Below are positions 8,754 to 17,523 of a stretch of 59,323 bases of DNA, one piece after another. Both the position numbers and the translations under genes were made by a program. The stretch is taken from positions 1 through 59,323 of the forward strand of contig NZ_BAGJ01000058.1 of the NCBI RefSeq assembly GCF_000308775.1. The letters are read 5' to 3'. The DNA is from Nocardia testacea NBRC 100365. GTDB lineage: Bacteria; Actinomycetota; Actinomycetes; Mycobacteriales; Mycobacteriaceae. The notes under the pieces were generated by a model. That model ran no database searches and had not been told where the DNA came from. It was given only the letters and a program-made list of their open reading frames with translations. Positions within the stretch are counted from its first letter, which is position 1; every line of letters begins with the position of its first letter.

Positions 8754-9745
8754 TCACCGTGACCAATGCGCGTAAGAACTACGGTTCGTTCGCCGCGCTC
8801 GACGATGTCAGCCTGGATATCCCTTCGGGGGAGCTGACCGCGCTGCTGGGTCCCTCGGGGTCCGGGAAGTCGACGCTGCTGCGGTCGATCGCGGGGCTGG
8901 AGAATCTCGATTCCGGGGTGGTCACCATCGGCGGCCGGGACGTGACCCGGGTACCGCCGCAGAAACGCGATATCGGTTTCGTCTTCCAGCACTACGCGGC
9001 GTTCAAACATATGACCGTCCGCGACAATGTGGCTTTCGGGCTGACCATCCGCAAGCGGCCCAAGCCGGAGATCGCGAAACGGGTCGACGAACTGCTGGGC
9101 ATCGTCGGCCTGGACGGTTTCCAGCACCGGTATCCGGCGCAGCTGTCCGGCGGCCAGCGGCAGCGCATGGCGCTGGCCCGGGCGCTGGCGGTGGATCCGC
9201 AGGTGCTGCTGCTGGACGAACCGTTCGGCGCGCTCGACGCCAAGGTCCGCGCCGACCTGCGGACCTGGTTGCGGCGCCTGCACGAGGAAGTGCACGTCAC
9301 CACCGTGCTGGTCACCCACGACCAGGAGGAAGCGCTGGATGTGGCCGACCGGATCGCGGTGATGAACGCCGGTCGCATCGAACAGGTCGGTAGTCCCGAG
9401 GATGTCTACGACCGGCCCGCCAGCGAGTTCGTCATGTCGTTCCTGGGTGCGGTGGCGCGGCTCAACGGGCATCTGGTGCGGCCGCACGATATCCGGGTGG
9501 GCCGGGACGCGAATATGGCGCTGGCCGCCTACGAGGGCACCGCGGAATCGGCGGGGGTCACCCGGGCGACGGTCGAGCGGGTGGTACGGCTGGGCTTCGA
9601 GGTCCGGGTGGAGTTGCGCAATGCCGCCACCGGGGACCTCTTCACCGCCCAGGTCACCCGCGGTGATGCCGAGGCGCTGCGGTTGGCGGAGGGCGAGACG
9701 GTCTACGCCCGCGCCACCCGGATCCCCGAGCTGCCGTCGCGCTGA
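8750..9745 (+). CDS. cysA: Sulfate ABC transporter ATP-binding protein CysA
   Basis: The ATPase subunit, 331 aa. Walker A is GPSGSGKST (about residue 35), the Q-loop is FVFQHYAAF, the signature is [15 protein letters not shown], Walker B is [11 protein letters not shown] and the switch His is VTHDQEEA. The C-terminal part (about 235 onward) is the regulatory/TOBE-like domain ([10 protein letters not shown]). Start GTG at 8750 with GGAGG just upstream. It is the last gene of the sulfate uptake operon; about 200 bp without a gene follow. Confidence 0.95.
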   Translation: MITVTNARKNYGSFAALDDVSLDIPSGELTALLGPSGSGKSTLLRSIAGLENLDSGVVTIGGRDVTRVPPQKRDIGFVFQHYAAFKHMTVRDNVAFGLTIRKRPKPEIAKRVDELLGIVGLDGFQHRYPAQLSGGQRQRMALARALAVDPQVLLLDEPFGALDAKVRADLRTWLRRLHEEVHVTTVLVTHDQEEALDVADRIAVMNAGRIEQVGSPEDVYDRPASEFVMSFLGAVARLNGHLVRPHDIRVGRDANMALAAYEGTAESAGVTRATVERVVRLGFEVRVELRNAATGDLFTAQVTRGDAEALRLAEGETVYARATRIPELPSR

Positions 9746-9875
9746 TCGAGCGCCTCGGGCCGGTCCGCGACTCGTATTCCGGACTTCTGGGCCGGCCTCC
9801 CCCTGTGCACCCCGGCTGAGCTGGAGTGATACTCGCCACGTCGTCGGTGTGACCCGGCCGCCGCGGGTAGTCGTG

Positions 9876-9904
9876 TTGACGTACCCCAGCGTAGCTGTAA
9901 CTAT
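9876..9904 (+). promoter_or_regulatory. Putative SigA-type promoter for the diiron protein gene
   Basis: TTGACG at 9876-9881 and an extended -10 (TGT followed by AACTAT, 9899-9904) are separated by 17 bp, and the gene starts about 43 bp downstream after a GAGAGG Shine-Dalgarno. The -35 is a good match; the -10 hexamer is weaker but has the TGn extension. Confidence 0.45.
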
Positions 9905-9946
9905 GGGAAACAGTTAAGCCCGAATCATCGACGAGAGGCAGTGACG

Positions 9947-10960
9947 ATGACGTCTTCAGCCACCACGGTCTCCGACGACCAGCTGGTCGCGCAGGCTCAG
10001 GAATACGCGGAGAAGCTGCTGCTGCTGTCCGAGGGTTCGGTCAACCGGAACTTCGATCCGTTCACCGATATCGACTGGGACCATCCCGACTTCGCCGCCG
10101 ATGCCCGGCCGGAGCGCTGGATCCTGCCCGTCTCGGGGGACACGGTCGGCCGCCACCCCTGGTACCAGGCGCTGCCGCGTGAGAAGAAGATCGCGCTCGG
10201 CAAGTACCGCCAGGCCAATGTCGCCAAGGTGGGCCTGCAGTTCGAGGCCATCCTGATCAGCGGCATGATGCAGCACATCTTCGGCCTGCCCAACGGTGAC
10301 CCGGAGTTCCGCTACTGCTCCCACGAGATGATCGAGGAGCACAACCACACCCTGATGTTCCAGGAGATGGTCAACCGGATCGGGGTCGACGTCCCGGGTA
10401 TGGGCCCGCTGGTCCGCCAGATCCGGCATATCGCCGTTCCGGTGGCGGTGGCCTTCCCGAACCTGTTCTTCATGGCCGTGCTCGGCGGTGAGGAGCCGAT
10501 CGACCACATCCAGAAGGAAGTCCTGCGCTCCGGCGAGGAAGTGCATCCGATCATGCGCGGTGTCATGGCCATCCATGTGGCCGAAGAGGCGCGGCACATC
10601 TCCTTCGCCCACGAATTCCTCAAAAAGCACGTACCGGAGTCCTCGGCCCGGAACAAGTTCGTGCTCTCGCTGGCCATGCCGATCGTCATGTGGATCCTCG
10701 GCCGTGCCATCGTGACCCCGCCCAAGGCGTTCTTCGACGAGTTCGATATCCCCGACAGCGTGCGCAAGGAACTGTTCTACGGGTCCGACGACGCGAAGAA
10801 GACCTTCAGCGACTACTTCGGTGACGTCCGCGCCCTGGCCGAGGAGATCGGCCTGATGAACCCGGTCGCCAAGCGGGTCTGGAAGGCGCTGGGGATCGAC
10901 GGCCACACCACCCGGTACCGCTCCGAACCGCTGCGCGCGGTCAGCGGCACCGCGGCCTGA
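9947..10960 (+). CDS. AurF-like diiron oxygenase family protein, 337 aa
   Basis: A ferritin-like diiron protein related to p-aminobenzoate N-oxygenase AurF. The metal-ligand helices show E..H motifs: HEMIEEHNHTLMFQEM and HVAEEARHISFAHEFL. Diiron enzymes of this group need reducing equivalents, and the next gene encodes a ferredoxin-fused reductase, so the pair probably works as an oxygenase plus its electron donor. The substrate is not predictable. ATG at 9947 is chosen over GTG at 9941 because GAGAGG lies 8 nt before the ATG but only about 3 nt before the GTG. Confidence 0.85.
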   Translation: MTSSATTVSDDQLVAQAQEYAEKLLLLSEGSVNRNFDPFTDIDWDHPDFAADARPERWILPVSGDTVGRHPWYQALPREKKIALGKYRQANVAKVGLQFEAILISGMMQHIFGLPNGDPEFRYCSHEMIEEHNHTLMFQEMVNRIGVDVPGMGPLVRQIRHIAVPVAVAFPNLFFMAVLGGEEPIDHIQKEVLRSGEEVHPIMRGVMAIHVAEEARHISFAHEFLKKHVPESSARNKFVLSLAMPIVMWILGRAIVTPPKAFFDEFDIPDSVRKELFYGSDDAKKTFSDYFGDVRALAEEIGLMNPVAKRVWKALGIDGHTTRYRSEPLRAVSGTAA

Positions 10961-10979
10961 GCGGCGGGTAGTACCTCCG

Positions 10980-12572
10980 ATGCCCTATGTCGTCACCCAG
11001 TCCTGCTGTAGCGACGCGTCCTGCGTGTACGCCTGCCCGGTCAACTGCATCCATCCCACACCCGACGAGCCGGATTTCCGGACGGCGGACATGCTCTACG
11101 TCGATCCGGCGGCCTGCGTCGACTGCGGCGCCTGTGCCTCGGCCTGCCCGGTGGACGCCATCACCTCCTCGAAGAAGCTGACCGCGGAGCAGCAGCCGTT
11201 CATCGAGATCAATGCCGACTTCTACCGGCAGGCGCGCCCACGCCCGCTGCTGGCGCCGCCGGTGCCCGCGCCGGTGATCGACACCGCCGAGCGCGGGCCG
11301 CTGCGGGTGGCCGTGGTCGGCTCGGGTCCCTCGGCCATGTATGCGGCCGACGAACTGCTCACCCGCCCCGACGTGCAGGTGACCGTGTTCGAGCGGCTGC
11401 CGGTGCCGTACGGACTGGCCCGTTACGGGGTGGCTCCCGACCATGCGAAAACCCGCCGGGTGGCCGACCTCTTCGATGTGATGTCGAAGCAGCCGGGCTT
11501 CGGGTCCTACTTCGACGTCGAGGTGGGCAAGCACATCTCGCACGAGGAACTGCTCGCCTACCATCACGCGGTCGTCTACGCGGTCGGTGCGTCGACCGAC
11601 CGCAAACTCGGTATCCCGGGTGAAGGCCTGGCCGGTAACGTCTCCGCCACCGATTTCGTGGCCTGGTACAACGGTCATCCCGACCACCGGCACCACGATT
11701 TCGATCTGTCGCAGCGCCGGGTCGTCATCGTCGGCAACGGCAATGTCGCCCTCGATGTGGCGCGCATCCTGACCAGTGATCCCGAACGGCTGGCCGGGAC
11801 CGATATCTCGCCTGTCGCGCTCGAGGCGCTGCGGCGCAGCAGGGTGGAAGAGGTCGTGGTGCTGGGCCGGCGCGGCCCCGCCGAATCGGCGTTCACGGTC
11901 CCGGAGTTCGTCGGATTGCTGGGCGCGGACGTGGATATCGTGGTGGACGGCGACCTGCCGCCGGTCGCGGAGGGCCTGCCATACCAGGTCGAACGCAAAC
12001 TGGTTCTGCTGCGCACCGCCGCCGAGCGGCCGTCGTCCGGGCGGCGGCGGATCGTCTTCCGTTATCGGACCGCGCCGAGCCGTATCCTCGGCCCCGACGC
12101 CGTCACCGGAATCGAGGTGGAACGCACCGAGCCGGTCACCGGCGACGACGGCCGGGTTCGCGCGGTGCCCACCGGCGACCTCGACCTCCTGGAAACCGGG
12201 CTCGTACTCACCTCGGTGGGTTACCGGGGCGTGCCCACACCGGGTCTGCCGTTCGACGAACAGCGCGGGGTCGTGCCGAATCGGGCCGGGCGGGTGCTGG
12301 AGGCGCCGGACGGGGCTGTGTTCCCGGGTACGTATGTCACCGGCTGGATCAAGCGCGGACCCACCGGGTTCATCGGTACCAACAAGTCCTGCGCGCAGGA
12401 GACGGTGCAGCAGCTGGCCGACGATTTCAACGCGGGTCGCCTCCCCGAACCCGCCGGCGGCGCCGAGGCTTTCGACCGGCTGTTGCGTGGGCGCCGGCCG
12501 CAGGCGCGGCCGGGTGGAGCGGTCCTGCGGGCCGGGCAATCGACGCGCCGCCGCCTCTTCGGCCGCACCTGA
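10980..12572 (+). CDS. fprB: Ferredoxin/ferredoxin-NADP reductase fusion (FprB type), 530 aa
   Basis: The N-terminal ferredoxin (about residues 1-80) has two cluster motifs: CCSDASCVYACPVNCI, and CVDCGACASACPVDAI. The rest is an adrenodoxin-reductase-like flavoprotein: FAD site VAVVGSGPSAMYAADELL (about 110) and NADP site VVIVGNGNVALDVARIL (about 250). It moves electrons between NADPH and a [4Fe-4S]/[3Fe-4S] ferredoxin module. It lies 19 bp after the diiron gene in the same orientation, so it is the probable redox partner. The 3' 146 bp overlap an antisense ORF coupled to the Lrp-type gene. Confidence 0.92.
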   Translation: MPYVVTQSCCSDASCVYACPVNCIHPTPDEPDFRTADMLYVDPAACVDCGACASACPVDAITSSKKLTAEQQPFIEINADFYRQARPRPLLAPPVPAPVIDTAERGPLRVAVVGSGPSAMYAADELLTRPDVQVTVFERLPVPYGLARYGVAPDHAKTRRVADLFDVMSKQPGFGSYFDVEVGKHISHEELLAYHHAVVYAVGASTDRKLGIPGEGLAGNVSATDFVAWYNGHPDHRHHDFDLSQRRVVIVGNGNVALDVARILTSDPERLAGTDISPVALEALRRSRVEEVVVLGRRGPAESAFTVPEFVGLLGADVDIVVDGDLPPVAEGLPYQVERKLVLLRTAAERPSSGRRRIVFRYRTAPSRILGPDAVTGIEVERTEPVTGDDGRVRAVPTGDLDLLETGLVLTSVGYRGVPTPGLPFDEQRGVVPNRAGRVLEAPDGAVFPGTYVTGWIKRGPTGFIGTNKSCAQETVQQLADDFNAGRLPEPAGGAEAFDRLLRGRRPQARPGGAVLRAGQSTRRRLFGRT

Positions 12573-12825
12573 ACCCACCGGCGTAGACCTCGAAAGGGAA
12601 GTCGTCCAGCGAGGGTGGATCCGTGCTGCCGGGGTGGGCCTCGACGCCGCTCTCGGACATGGTCTCGCCTATCGCGGTGCGTCCCCGGTCGACGGAGATC
12701 GTCTCGACGGCGATCCGCCGTCCGGCGTGCCGGACCTGCGCCCACAAGCGATGCGCTGCGTCATCGGGAACGACGCCAGGTCGCCGGACGGCATGGGACG
12801 GAGGCGACCGGCCCACGCGGCTCAT
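12427..12825 (-). CDS. Hypothetical protein coupled to the Lrp gene, antisense to the fprB end (132 aa)
   Basis: ATG at 12825 overlaps the TGA of the Lrp-type gene (ATGA), and the frame stays open to 12427. The part between the Lrp gene and fprB has ordinary protein-like composition (DDAAHRLWAQVRHAGRRIAV, ETISVDRGRTAIGETM, SLDDFPFEVYAGGF). The last third, antisense to fprB, is Arg/Pro/Gly-rich and may be a run-through after an ancestral stop was lost. I recognise no family. It is either a small real gene with an extended tail or a decaying one. Confidence 0.4.
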   Translation of the reverse strand: MSRVGRSPPSHAVRRPGVVPDDAAHRLWAQVRHAGRRIAVETISVDRGRTAIGETMSESGVEAHPGSTDPPSLDDFPFEVYAGGFRCGRRGGGASIARPAGPLHPAAPAAGAHATAGRKPRRRRRVRGGDPR

Positions 12826-13772
12826 CCGGGCCGGGCGAAACGTTTGGCATAGGCGGTGATCGGCGCGGTCTCGACCTGCTCGACTCCGGGTAGCATCCCG
12901 ATTCGGTCGCTCAGATATTCGTACAGCGCGTCGGCATCGCGGCTGATCGTGACGGCGAGCAGATTGTGCCTGCCGGTCGTCGCGCCGAGATAGGCGGTTT
13001 CGGTGTCCGCGGCCAGACTCGCGGCGACGGTGCTCAGCCGCGCCGGGGAGACCGACAGCCAGAGCAGGCACTGTGCGGTGAAGCCGAACAGCGCGGGCTC
13101 CACTTCGACATCGAACAGCAGCATCCCGGCGGCCCGCAGTTCGGTCAACCGCCGCCGAACGGCGGATTCCGACCAGCCGACGTGCCGGGCCAGATCCGCG
13201 GACGCCGTCCGGCCGTCGGCGGACAGGGTGCCGAAGAGCCTGCGGTCCAGGTCGGTGAGCCGGATCGGGTCGGGCGACGCGGTATCGGGCGGGTGGATAC
13301 CGGCGAGCTGGTGCTCGGTGAGTGCGGACATCCGCCCGCGCCAGCGGTGATCCATCAAATGGCGCAGCAGTCGCTGGGTGGTCACCTCGATGACGCCGGG
13401 ATGCGCGCTGAGCATCGCCGGCGGCGCGGCCCCGCCGCCGGGAACCCGGAACAGGCAGACGATCTCGGTACCGCCGGACAGTTCGGTGACCCAGGCGGTG
13501 TCGTGGCGGGCGGCCAGCGCGCGCGCCACGCCGGCGGCGGCTCGGGGATGGACGCGCAGCCGGACCAGCCACTGGGTGTCCGCGGCGAGTTGGCTGCGCG
13601 GTACGGCGCTGACGCGGAGCGCGCCGGCGGCCCGGAGCCGGCAGAAGCGGCGGGCCACGGTCCGGTCCGAAACATCCAGGACAGCCGCGATCCTGCTGAA
13701 CGGCGCGCGCCCGTCGATCTGCAGAGCGTGCAGCAAGCCCTGGTCGAGAGTGTCCAGCGTGACCGATTCCAC
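12822..13772 (-). CDS. Lrp/AsnC-family regulator with two Lrp units, 316 aa
   Basis: Two winged-helix HTH units in tandem: the first at about residues 5-60 (LDQGLLHALQIDGRAPFSRIA, then SDRTVARRFCRL) and the second at about 160-215 (LTDLDRRLFGTLSADGRTAS, then SESAVRRRLTEL). Each is followed by a beta-rich ligand/oligomer domain. GTG at 13772 is chosen because a TATTCT -10 hexamer (13779-13784) lies exactly 6 nt upstream, indicating a leaderless mRNA; the longer in-frame extension to 13880 is not protein-like. Its targets are unknown; the coupled downstream gene and the convergent fprB are the nearest candidates. Confidence 0.85.
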   Translation of the reverse strand: MESVTLDTLDQGLLHALQIDGRAPFSRIAAVLDVSDRTVARRFCRLRAAGALRVSAVPRSQLAADTQWLVRLRVHPRAAAGVARALAARHDTAWVTELSGGTEIVCLFRVPGGGAAPPAMLSAHPGVIEVTTQRLLRHLMDHRWRGRMSALTEHQLAGIHPPDTASPDPIRLTDLDRRLFGTLSADGRTASADLARHVGWSESAVRRRLTELRAAGMLLFDVEVEPALFGFTAQCLLWLSVSPARLSTVAASLAADTETAYLGATTGRHNLLAVTISRDADALYEYLSDRIGMLPGVEQVETAPITAYAKRFARPG

Positions 13773-14367
13773 CCGATCAGAATAGGTCGCCGCCGGATCC
13801 GTCCGTTCCCGCGCGAAGTGATGACCGGGCCTATGGCACGCCACGTGGTGGAGAGAGGGTTCTTCGCGCGCGAGGTCCATGGGGCCGGCTCGTCTTCACT
13901 GCATATGCGGATCATGAATATCGCTGCAGCGCAACATGTCCCGGCTACGTCGGCGCTCCCGAAGGGCTCGGGTTCGGGGGAATGTGAAAAGTATTTGCGC
14001 GGACGGTATTCCGGCCAAATAATATCTGCCGATATGGCTACCTATCCGTTACCGATGGGTAGGAATGGTGTCCGGGTGTTGCCGCGTCACCGGGGTTTAC
14101 GGATCCCACGGCCCGTAGGCGAATCGAAAGCCCTGCCGGAGATCGATATCTCGGCTGATCAGCGTGGTATTTCTGGATCAACCCGCTGTCACGTCCCGGG
14201 TGCTGCCCCCGGTCGGATGGGGGAAAGTCCCTCGGCAACTTCGGATTTACTTCTCGATTATTCGGTGTTCGGAGGCAGTTCCAGCTAACCTGTTGTCGCT
14301 GTTTGGAAGACGACCGCGCCCATGGCTCTTTCGAGGACGTGGTCACGGTGCGTTGACGGGATGGCAT
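13773..14367. other. 595-bp intergenic region between the Lrp and Hsp70-like genes
   Basis: It holds the leaderless promoter of the Lrp gene (TATTCT at 13779-13784 on the minus strand) and an unusually AT-rich stretch around 13985-14035. There TAATAT (14020-14025) is a good -10 for plus-strand transcription, 8 nt before an ATG at 14034. That ATG opens an 84-codon frame whose codon use is poor, so I do not call it a gene. A short inverted repeat, CTACC (14038-14042) and GGTAG (14058-14062), lies next to it. The region probably carries the promoter and a long 5' UTR of the Hsp70-like gene. Confidence 0.4.
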
Positions 14368-16488
14368 ATGACTTCTGGGCTGGGTATCAGCATCGGTACG
14401 GTGAACGTGGTTTCGGCGCGGGTCGGGGCGCCGGACGCGCGGCCGGTGGTCAGGACCCGACGGACCGCCGTCGGATTCGACAGCGGGGGCACCGCGCGAC
14501 TCGGGGGGATCACCCGGTTCTCCACGGCGATCAACGAATTCGCCGATCTGGGGCGCAATCCGGAATCGGTGTACGTGGACGGTCGGATCTGGTCGCCGGC
14601 CACCATCTTCGCCTCGGTGGTCCAGGGACTCGTGACCGCCGAACCGGCGGCGGGCGTGGTCGCCACCCATCCGGCCGGGTACACCCGGAAACAACTGGGC
14701 CTGCTGCGGCAGAGCCTGGATCTCGCCGGCGTCGGGCATGTCGAGCTGGTCCCGGAACCGGTGGCCGCGGCGCACTGGCTCGATACCGAGCATGGGCCGC
14801 TGGACACCGGATTCGTCCTGGTCTACGATCTGGGCGGGAACAGTCTGGATGTCGCGGTGGTGCGGACCGGGCCGGACTGGCCCGACCACCCGGTGGTCGG
14901 TAACGCGGTCCGCTCCTACGAGTTCGGTGCCCGGCCGCTGGGCGCGATGATCGCGCGCTGTGCCGGTGACCGCGCCATCGGTCCGGCCGAACCGGATACC
15001 GGAGCCGTATCGCTCATGTCGTTCGTGAACCCGGAGGGCCTGCGGCGTGAACACGTGCGCGATTCCCTCGAGGTGGTCCGGGCCGCGGTGCGCTCGGCCG
15101 GGGTCGCGCTCTCCGATATCGATCGGGTACTCGTGGTGGGCGGTGCCGCGCGACCCCCGCAGGTGGCCGAAACGCTCGCAGAACTCGGCCTTCCGGTGAC
15201 CGTCGCCGCCGATTCGGGGCAATGTGTGGCGCTCGGTGCCGCCGCGATGGCCGCGGAGAGCGTGACCCCGGCGGCCGCGCGCGGGATGAAGCATCCGCCG
15301 ATCTTCTCCGGCGCGGCCCTCTTCTCGGCGGTCGCCATGTCCGCGGCCACCATTCTCGGCAGCGGTCCGGCGGATACCGAACACCTCGATCAGGACCGGA
15401 TCCCGCTACAGAGCCCCGGAGCGGTGCAGTTCGAGATCCACGGTGAGGCACAGGTGGAACGGTCGGACACCGGATGGACGGTGTCCTACGCGCCGCTGCG
15501 CGCGCCCGCGGTGATCGCGTCCGCCGCCATGACGCGCCCGTACGGGCCACCCATGCCCGGTCGGGCACCCGCCCCGGCGAGAACTGCTCCGGGAGCGCCG
15601 GCGGACGGCGGGGCCGGAACACACCACACTCCGCAGGACGAACATCCCGGACCCCGGCTCCCACACGACGATCCCGTGCGATTCGGCCATCCGCCGTTCG
15701 GCCATCCCGGTGTCCAGCTCCCACCGCGCACCGGTGGGGTCCCGGATCTGCCCACCCCCGGCAACGAGGCGCCGGGCAGCCCGGAACCGGGCGATCCACC
15801 GGTGGTGGAGGAGCCGGGCGGGGAGACGGGCGGTTCGGCCGGCGGCGGTGACGAGTCCGGTGGCGGTGACGAGTCCGGTGGCGTCGGCGGGTGGTCGCCC
15901 GGTATCGAGACGCCGGGGCCCGGAAACAGCTCCGGCGGCGGCTGGACCGATGGTCTGCCGGGGGGCGGCCTGCCCACTCCGGGCGGATCCGGATGGGGCG
16001 GTGACAGCGGCGGCGGACTCGGCTCGGATGAGCCGGGGTTCGGTGAGGACGGTGGCGGTGGACTCGGTCCGGGTGGGGCCGGGGCGGGTGGGGACAATGG
16101 CGGTGGACTCGGTTCGGGTGGGGCCGGGGCGGGTGAGAACAGTGGTGGCGGCTTCGGTTCGGGGGCTGCGGGCGGACCCGGCGGCGCGCACAGCGGGGGA
16201 GCCGGGGCCGGTGCCGATCACGGCGGGACCTCTTCCGACCACTCGGGCGGATCCGATTCGGCCTCGTCGGGTGGATCCGGTGATACAGGTGGATTCGGTG
16301 GGTTCGGTGGGTTCGGCGGGCCTTCGGGGCCGGCCGGCGGTCGCTCGGATGCGGGGATCTCCTCCGCCGGTTCGGATTCTTCCGGCGGCTCGCACAGCAG
16401 CGGTGCGAAGTCCAAGGGCTCGACTTCCTCCGGTGGTGACGGTGGGTCCGCCCGCGGCGGGAGCTCGCGCGGCGGATCGCACCGCTGA
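14368..16488 (+). CDS. Hsp70-like ATPase-fold protein with long Pro/Gly-rich tail, 706 aa
   Basis: Residues 1-330 resemble an Hsp70/actin-type nucleotide-binding domain: phosphate-1-like GLGISIGTVNVVSARVG, a central EPVAAAHW region, phosphate-2-like LVYDLGGNSLDVAVV and adenosine-site-like VLVVGGAARPPQVAETL. The Hsp70 substrate-binding domain is absent. Instead there is a hydrophobic segment (IFSGAALFSAVAMSAATILG, about 310-330), a Pro-rich linker and more than 200 residues of Gly-Gly/Ser-Gly repeats. ATG at 14368 is chosen because the domain begins directly there. It may be a membrane-tethered actin-fold ATPase with an extended exported or surface tail; topology is inference. Confidence 0.75.
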   Translation: MTSGLGISIGTVNVVSARVGAPDARPVVRTRRTAVGFDSGGTARLGGITRFSTAINEFADLGRNPESVYVDGRIWSPATIFASVVQGLVTAEPAAGVVATHPAGYTRKQLGLLRQSLDLAGVGHVELVPEPVAAAHWLDTEHGPLDTGFVLVYDLGGNSLDVAVVRTGPDWPDHPVVGNAVRSYEFGARPLGAMIARCAGDRAIGPAEPDTGAVSLMSFVNPEGLRREHVRDSLEVVRAAVRSAGVALSDIDRVLVVGGAARPPQVAETLAELGLPVTVAADSGQCVALGAAAMAAESVTPAAARGMKHPPIFSGAALFSAVAMSAATILGSGPADTEHLDQDRIPLQSPGAVQFEIHGEAQVERSDTGWTVSYAPLRAPAVIASAAMTRPYGPPMPGRAPAPARTAPGAPADGGAGTHHTPQDEHPGPRLPHDDPVRFGHPPFGHPGVQLPPRTGGVPDLPTPGNEAPGSPEPGDPPVVEEPGGETGGSAGGGDESGGGDESGGVGGWSPGIETPGPGNSSGGGWTDGLPGGGLPTPGGSGWGGDSGGGLGSDEPGFGEDGGGGLGPGGAGAGGDNGGGLGSGGAGAGENSGGGFGSGAAGGPGGAHSGGAGAGADHGGTSSDHSGGSDSASSGGSGDTGGFGGFGGFGGPSGPAGGRSDAGISSAGSDSSGGSHSSGAKSKGSTSSGGDGGSARGGSSRGGSHR

Positions 16489-16558
16489 GCCGCGGGGATA
16501 CGGCCGGCCGGTCCGCGCGGTTCCGGAAAATCCGGTGCGGCCCGGCGCCGGTGCACGG

Positions 16559-16571
16559 CACAATCGATGAG
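16559..16571 (+). promoter_or_regulatory. -10 element CACAAT for a leaderless start at 16572
   Basis: CACAAT (16559-16564) is followed by 7 nt and the GTG of the HAD gene. The geometry is the same as at several other genes in the window, and no Shine-Dalgarno sequence precedes the GTG. Confidence 0.4.
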
Positions 16572-17369
16572 GTGGACATTGACGGGGGCCCACCGCGGCT
16601 GATCGCGCTCGATGTGGACGGGACACTGCTGAAAACCGGCCTCCAGGTGAGCGCCCGGGTGAACGCCGCCGTGCGCGCGGCGGTCGGGTCGGGCGCGCAC
16701 GTCGTGGTGAGCACCGGACGGACCGTGATCTCGACTCGTCCGGTGCTCGACGAACTCGGCCTCGTGCAGGGGCATGCCATCTGCTCCAACGGCGCCGTCC
16801 ACATCGATATCGAGCAGACCCTCCCGGTCGCGGTGCACCATTTCGACCCGGCGCCCGCAGTCACCGCACTGCGCCGGTTGTTCCCGGATATGGTCTTCAC
16901 CGCCGAACGCGTGGGTGAGGGATTCTGGGCCACCGGAATGAGTCCCGGCGAGTACTACGCCGGTGGCGACTATGTGGTGGTCGACGACCTCACCCTCGGC
17001 AGCGAACCCACCCCGCGCCTGAACTGCTGGTGGCCCGAGGGCGCGCCGGAAGAGATGCGCCGGCTGCTGGATGGGCTGGCACTGCCGGAGATCAGCTGGG
17101 TCTACGGCGAGTTCGGCCCGTGGCTCACCATTTCCCGGCACGGCATCTCGAAGGGATGGGCGCTGGAACACCTGCGCCGCCTGCTCGATATCCCGCGCGC
17201 GGCCACCCTGGCCATCGGGGACGGTTTCAACGACCGCGAGATGTTCGCGTGGGCGGGGCATTCGGTGGCGATGGCGAACGCGCCCGTCGAACTGCACGGT
17301 CTGGTCGACGAGGTCACCGACGATGTCGCGGCCGATGGTGTGGCGGTGGTGCTCGAGCGCTGGTTCTGA
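16572..17369 (+). CDS. HAD-superfamily hydrolase (Cof type), 265 aa
   Basis: A Cof/type IIB HAD phosphatase. Motif I is LIALDVDGTLL (nucleophile Asp and DxD), motif II is VVVSTGRTV, the Lys region is HGISKGWALEHL and motif IV is AIGDGFNDREMFAWAG. The cap domain lies between motifs II and III (about residues 85-190). Such enzymes dephosphorylate sugar phosphates or flavin precursors; the substrate cannot be read from the sequence. GTG at 16572 is preferred because of its leaderless -10 spacing. It converges on che1. Confidence 0.88.
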   Translation: MDIDGGPPRLIALDVDGTLLKTGLQVSARVNAAVRAAVGSGAHVVVSTGRTVISTRPVLDELGLVQGHAICSNGAVHIDIEQTLPVAVHHFDPAPAVTALRRLFPDMVFTAERVGEGFWATGMSPGEYYAGGDYVVVDDLTLGSEPTPRLNCWWPEGAPEEMRRLLDGLALPEISWVYGEFGPWLTISRHGISKGWALEHLRRLLDIPRAATLAIGDGFNDREMFAWAGHSVAMANAPVELHGLVDEVTDDVAADGVAVVLERWF

Positions 17370-17523
17370 ACTCTCGTACCCGGGCGCGGTCGTGACGTGA
17401 CGGTTCGGCGGTACGCCGTATCGGACGGAAGCGGTCGCGTGCTTCGGCAGTGGTGGTCGTCTCGGTCGTGACGGGGACGGATCGGGTTTCGGGCGGACGC
17501 CGGCCGGGTGGAGGCGGGTGTTC

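Noticed and set aside
10941..12578. 545-codon minus-strand frame across fprB
   Set aside because: Antisense shadow; the plus strand shows ferredoxin, FAD and NADP motifs.
14034..14288. 84-codon ORF just after a TAATAT -10 in the Lrp-Hsp70 gap
   Set aside because: The start geometry fits a leaderless gene, but codon use is mixed and the product has no protein-like pattern; kept only as part of the intergenic description.
15800..16488. Repetitive DNA resembling a tandem or CRISPR-like array
   Set aside because: The repeats are Gly-Gly/Ser-Gly codons of the Hsp70-like tail; units are irregular and in frame, with no spacer structure.
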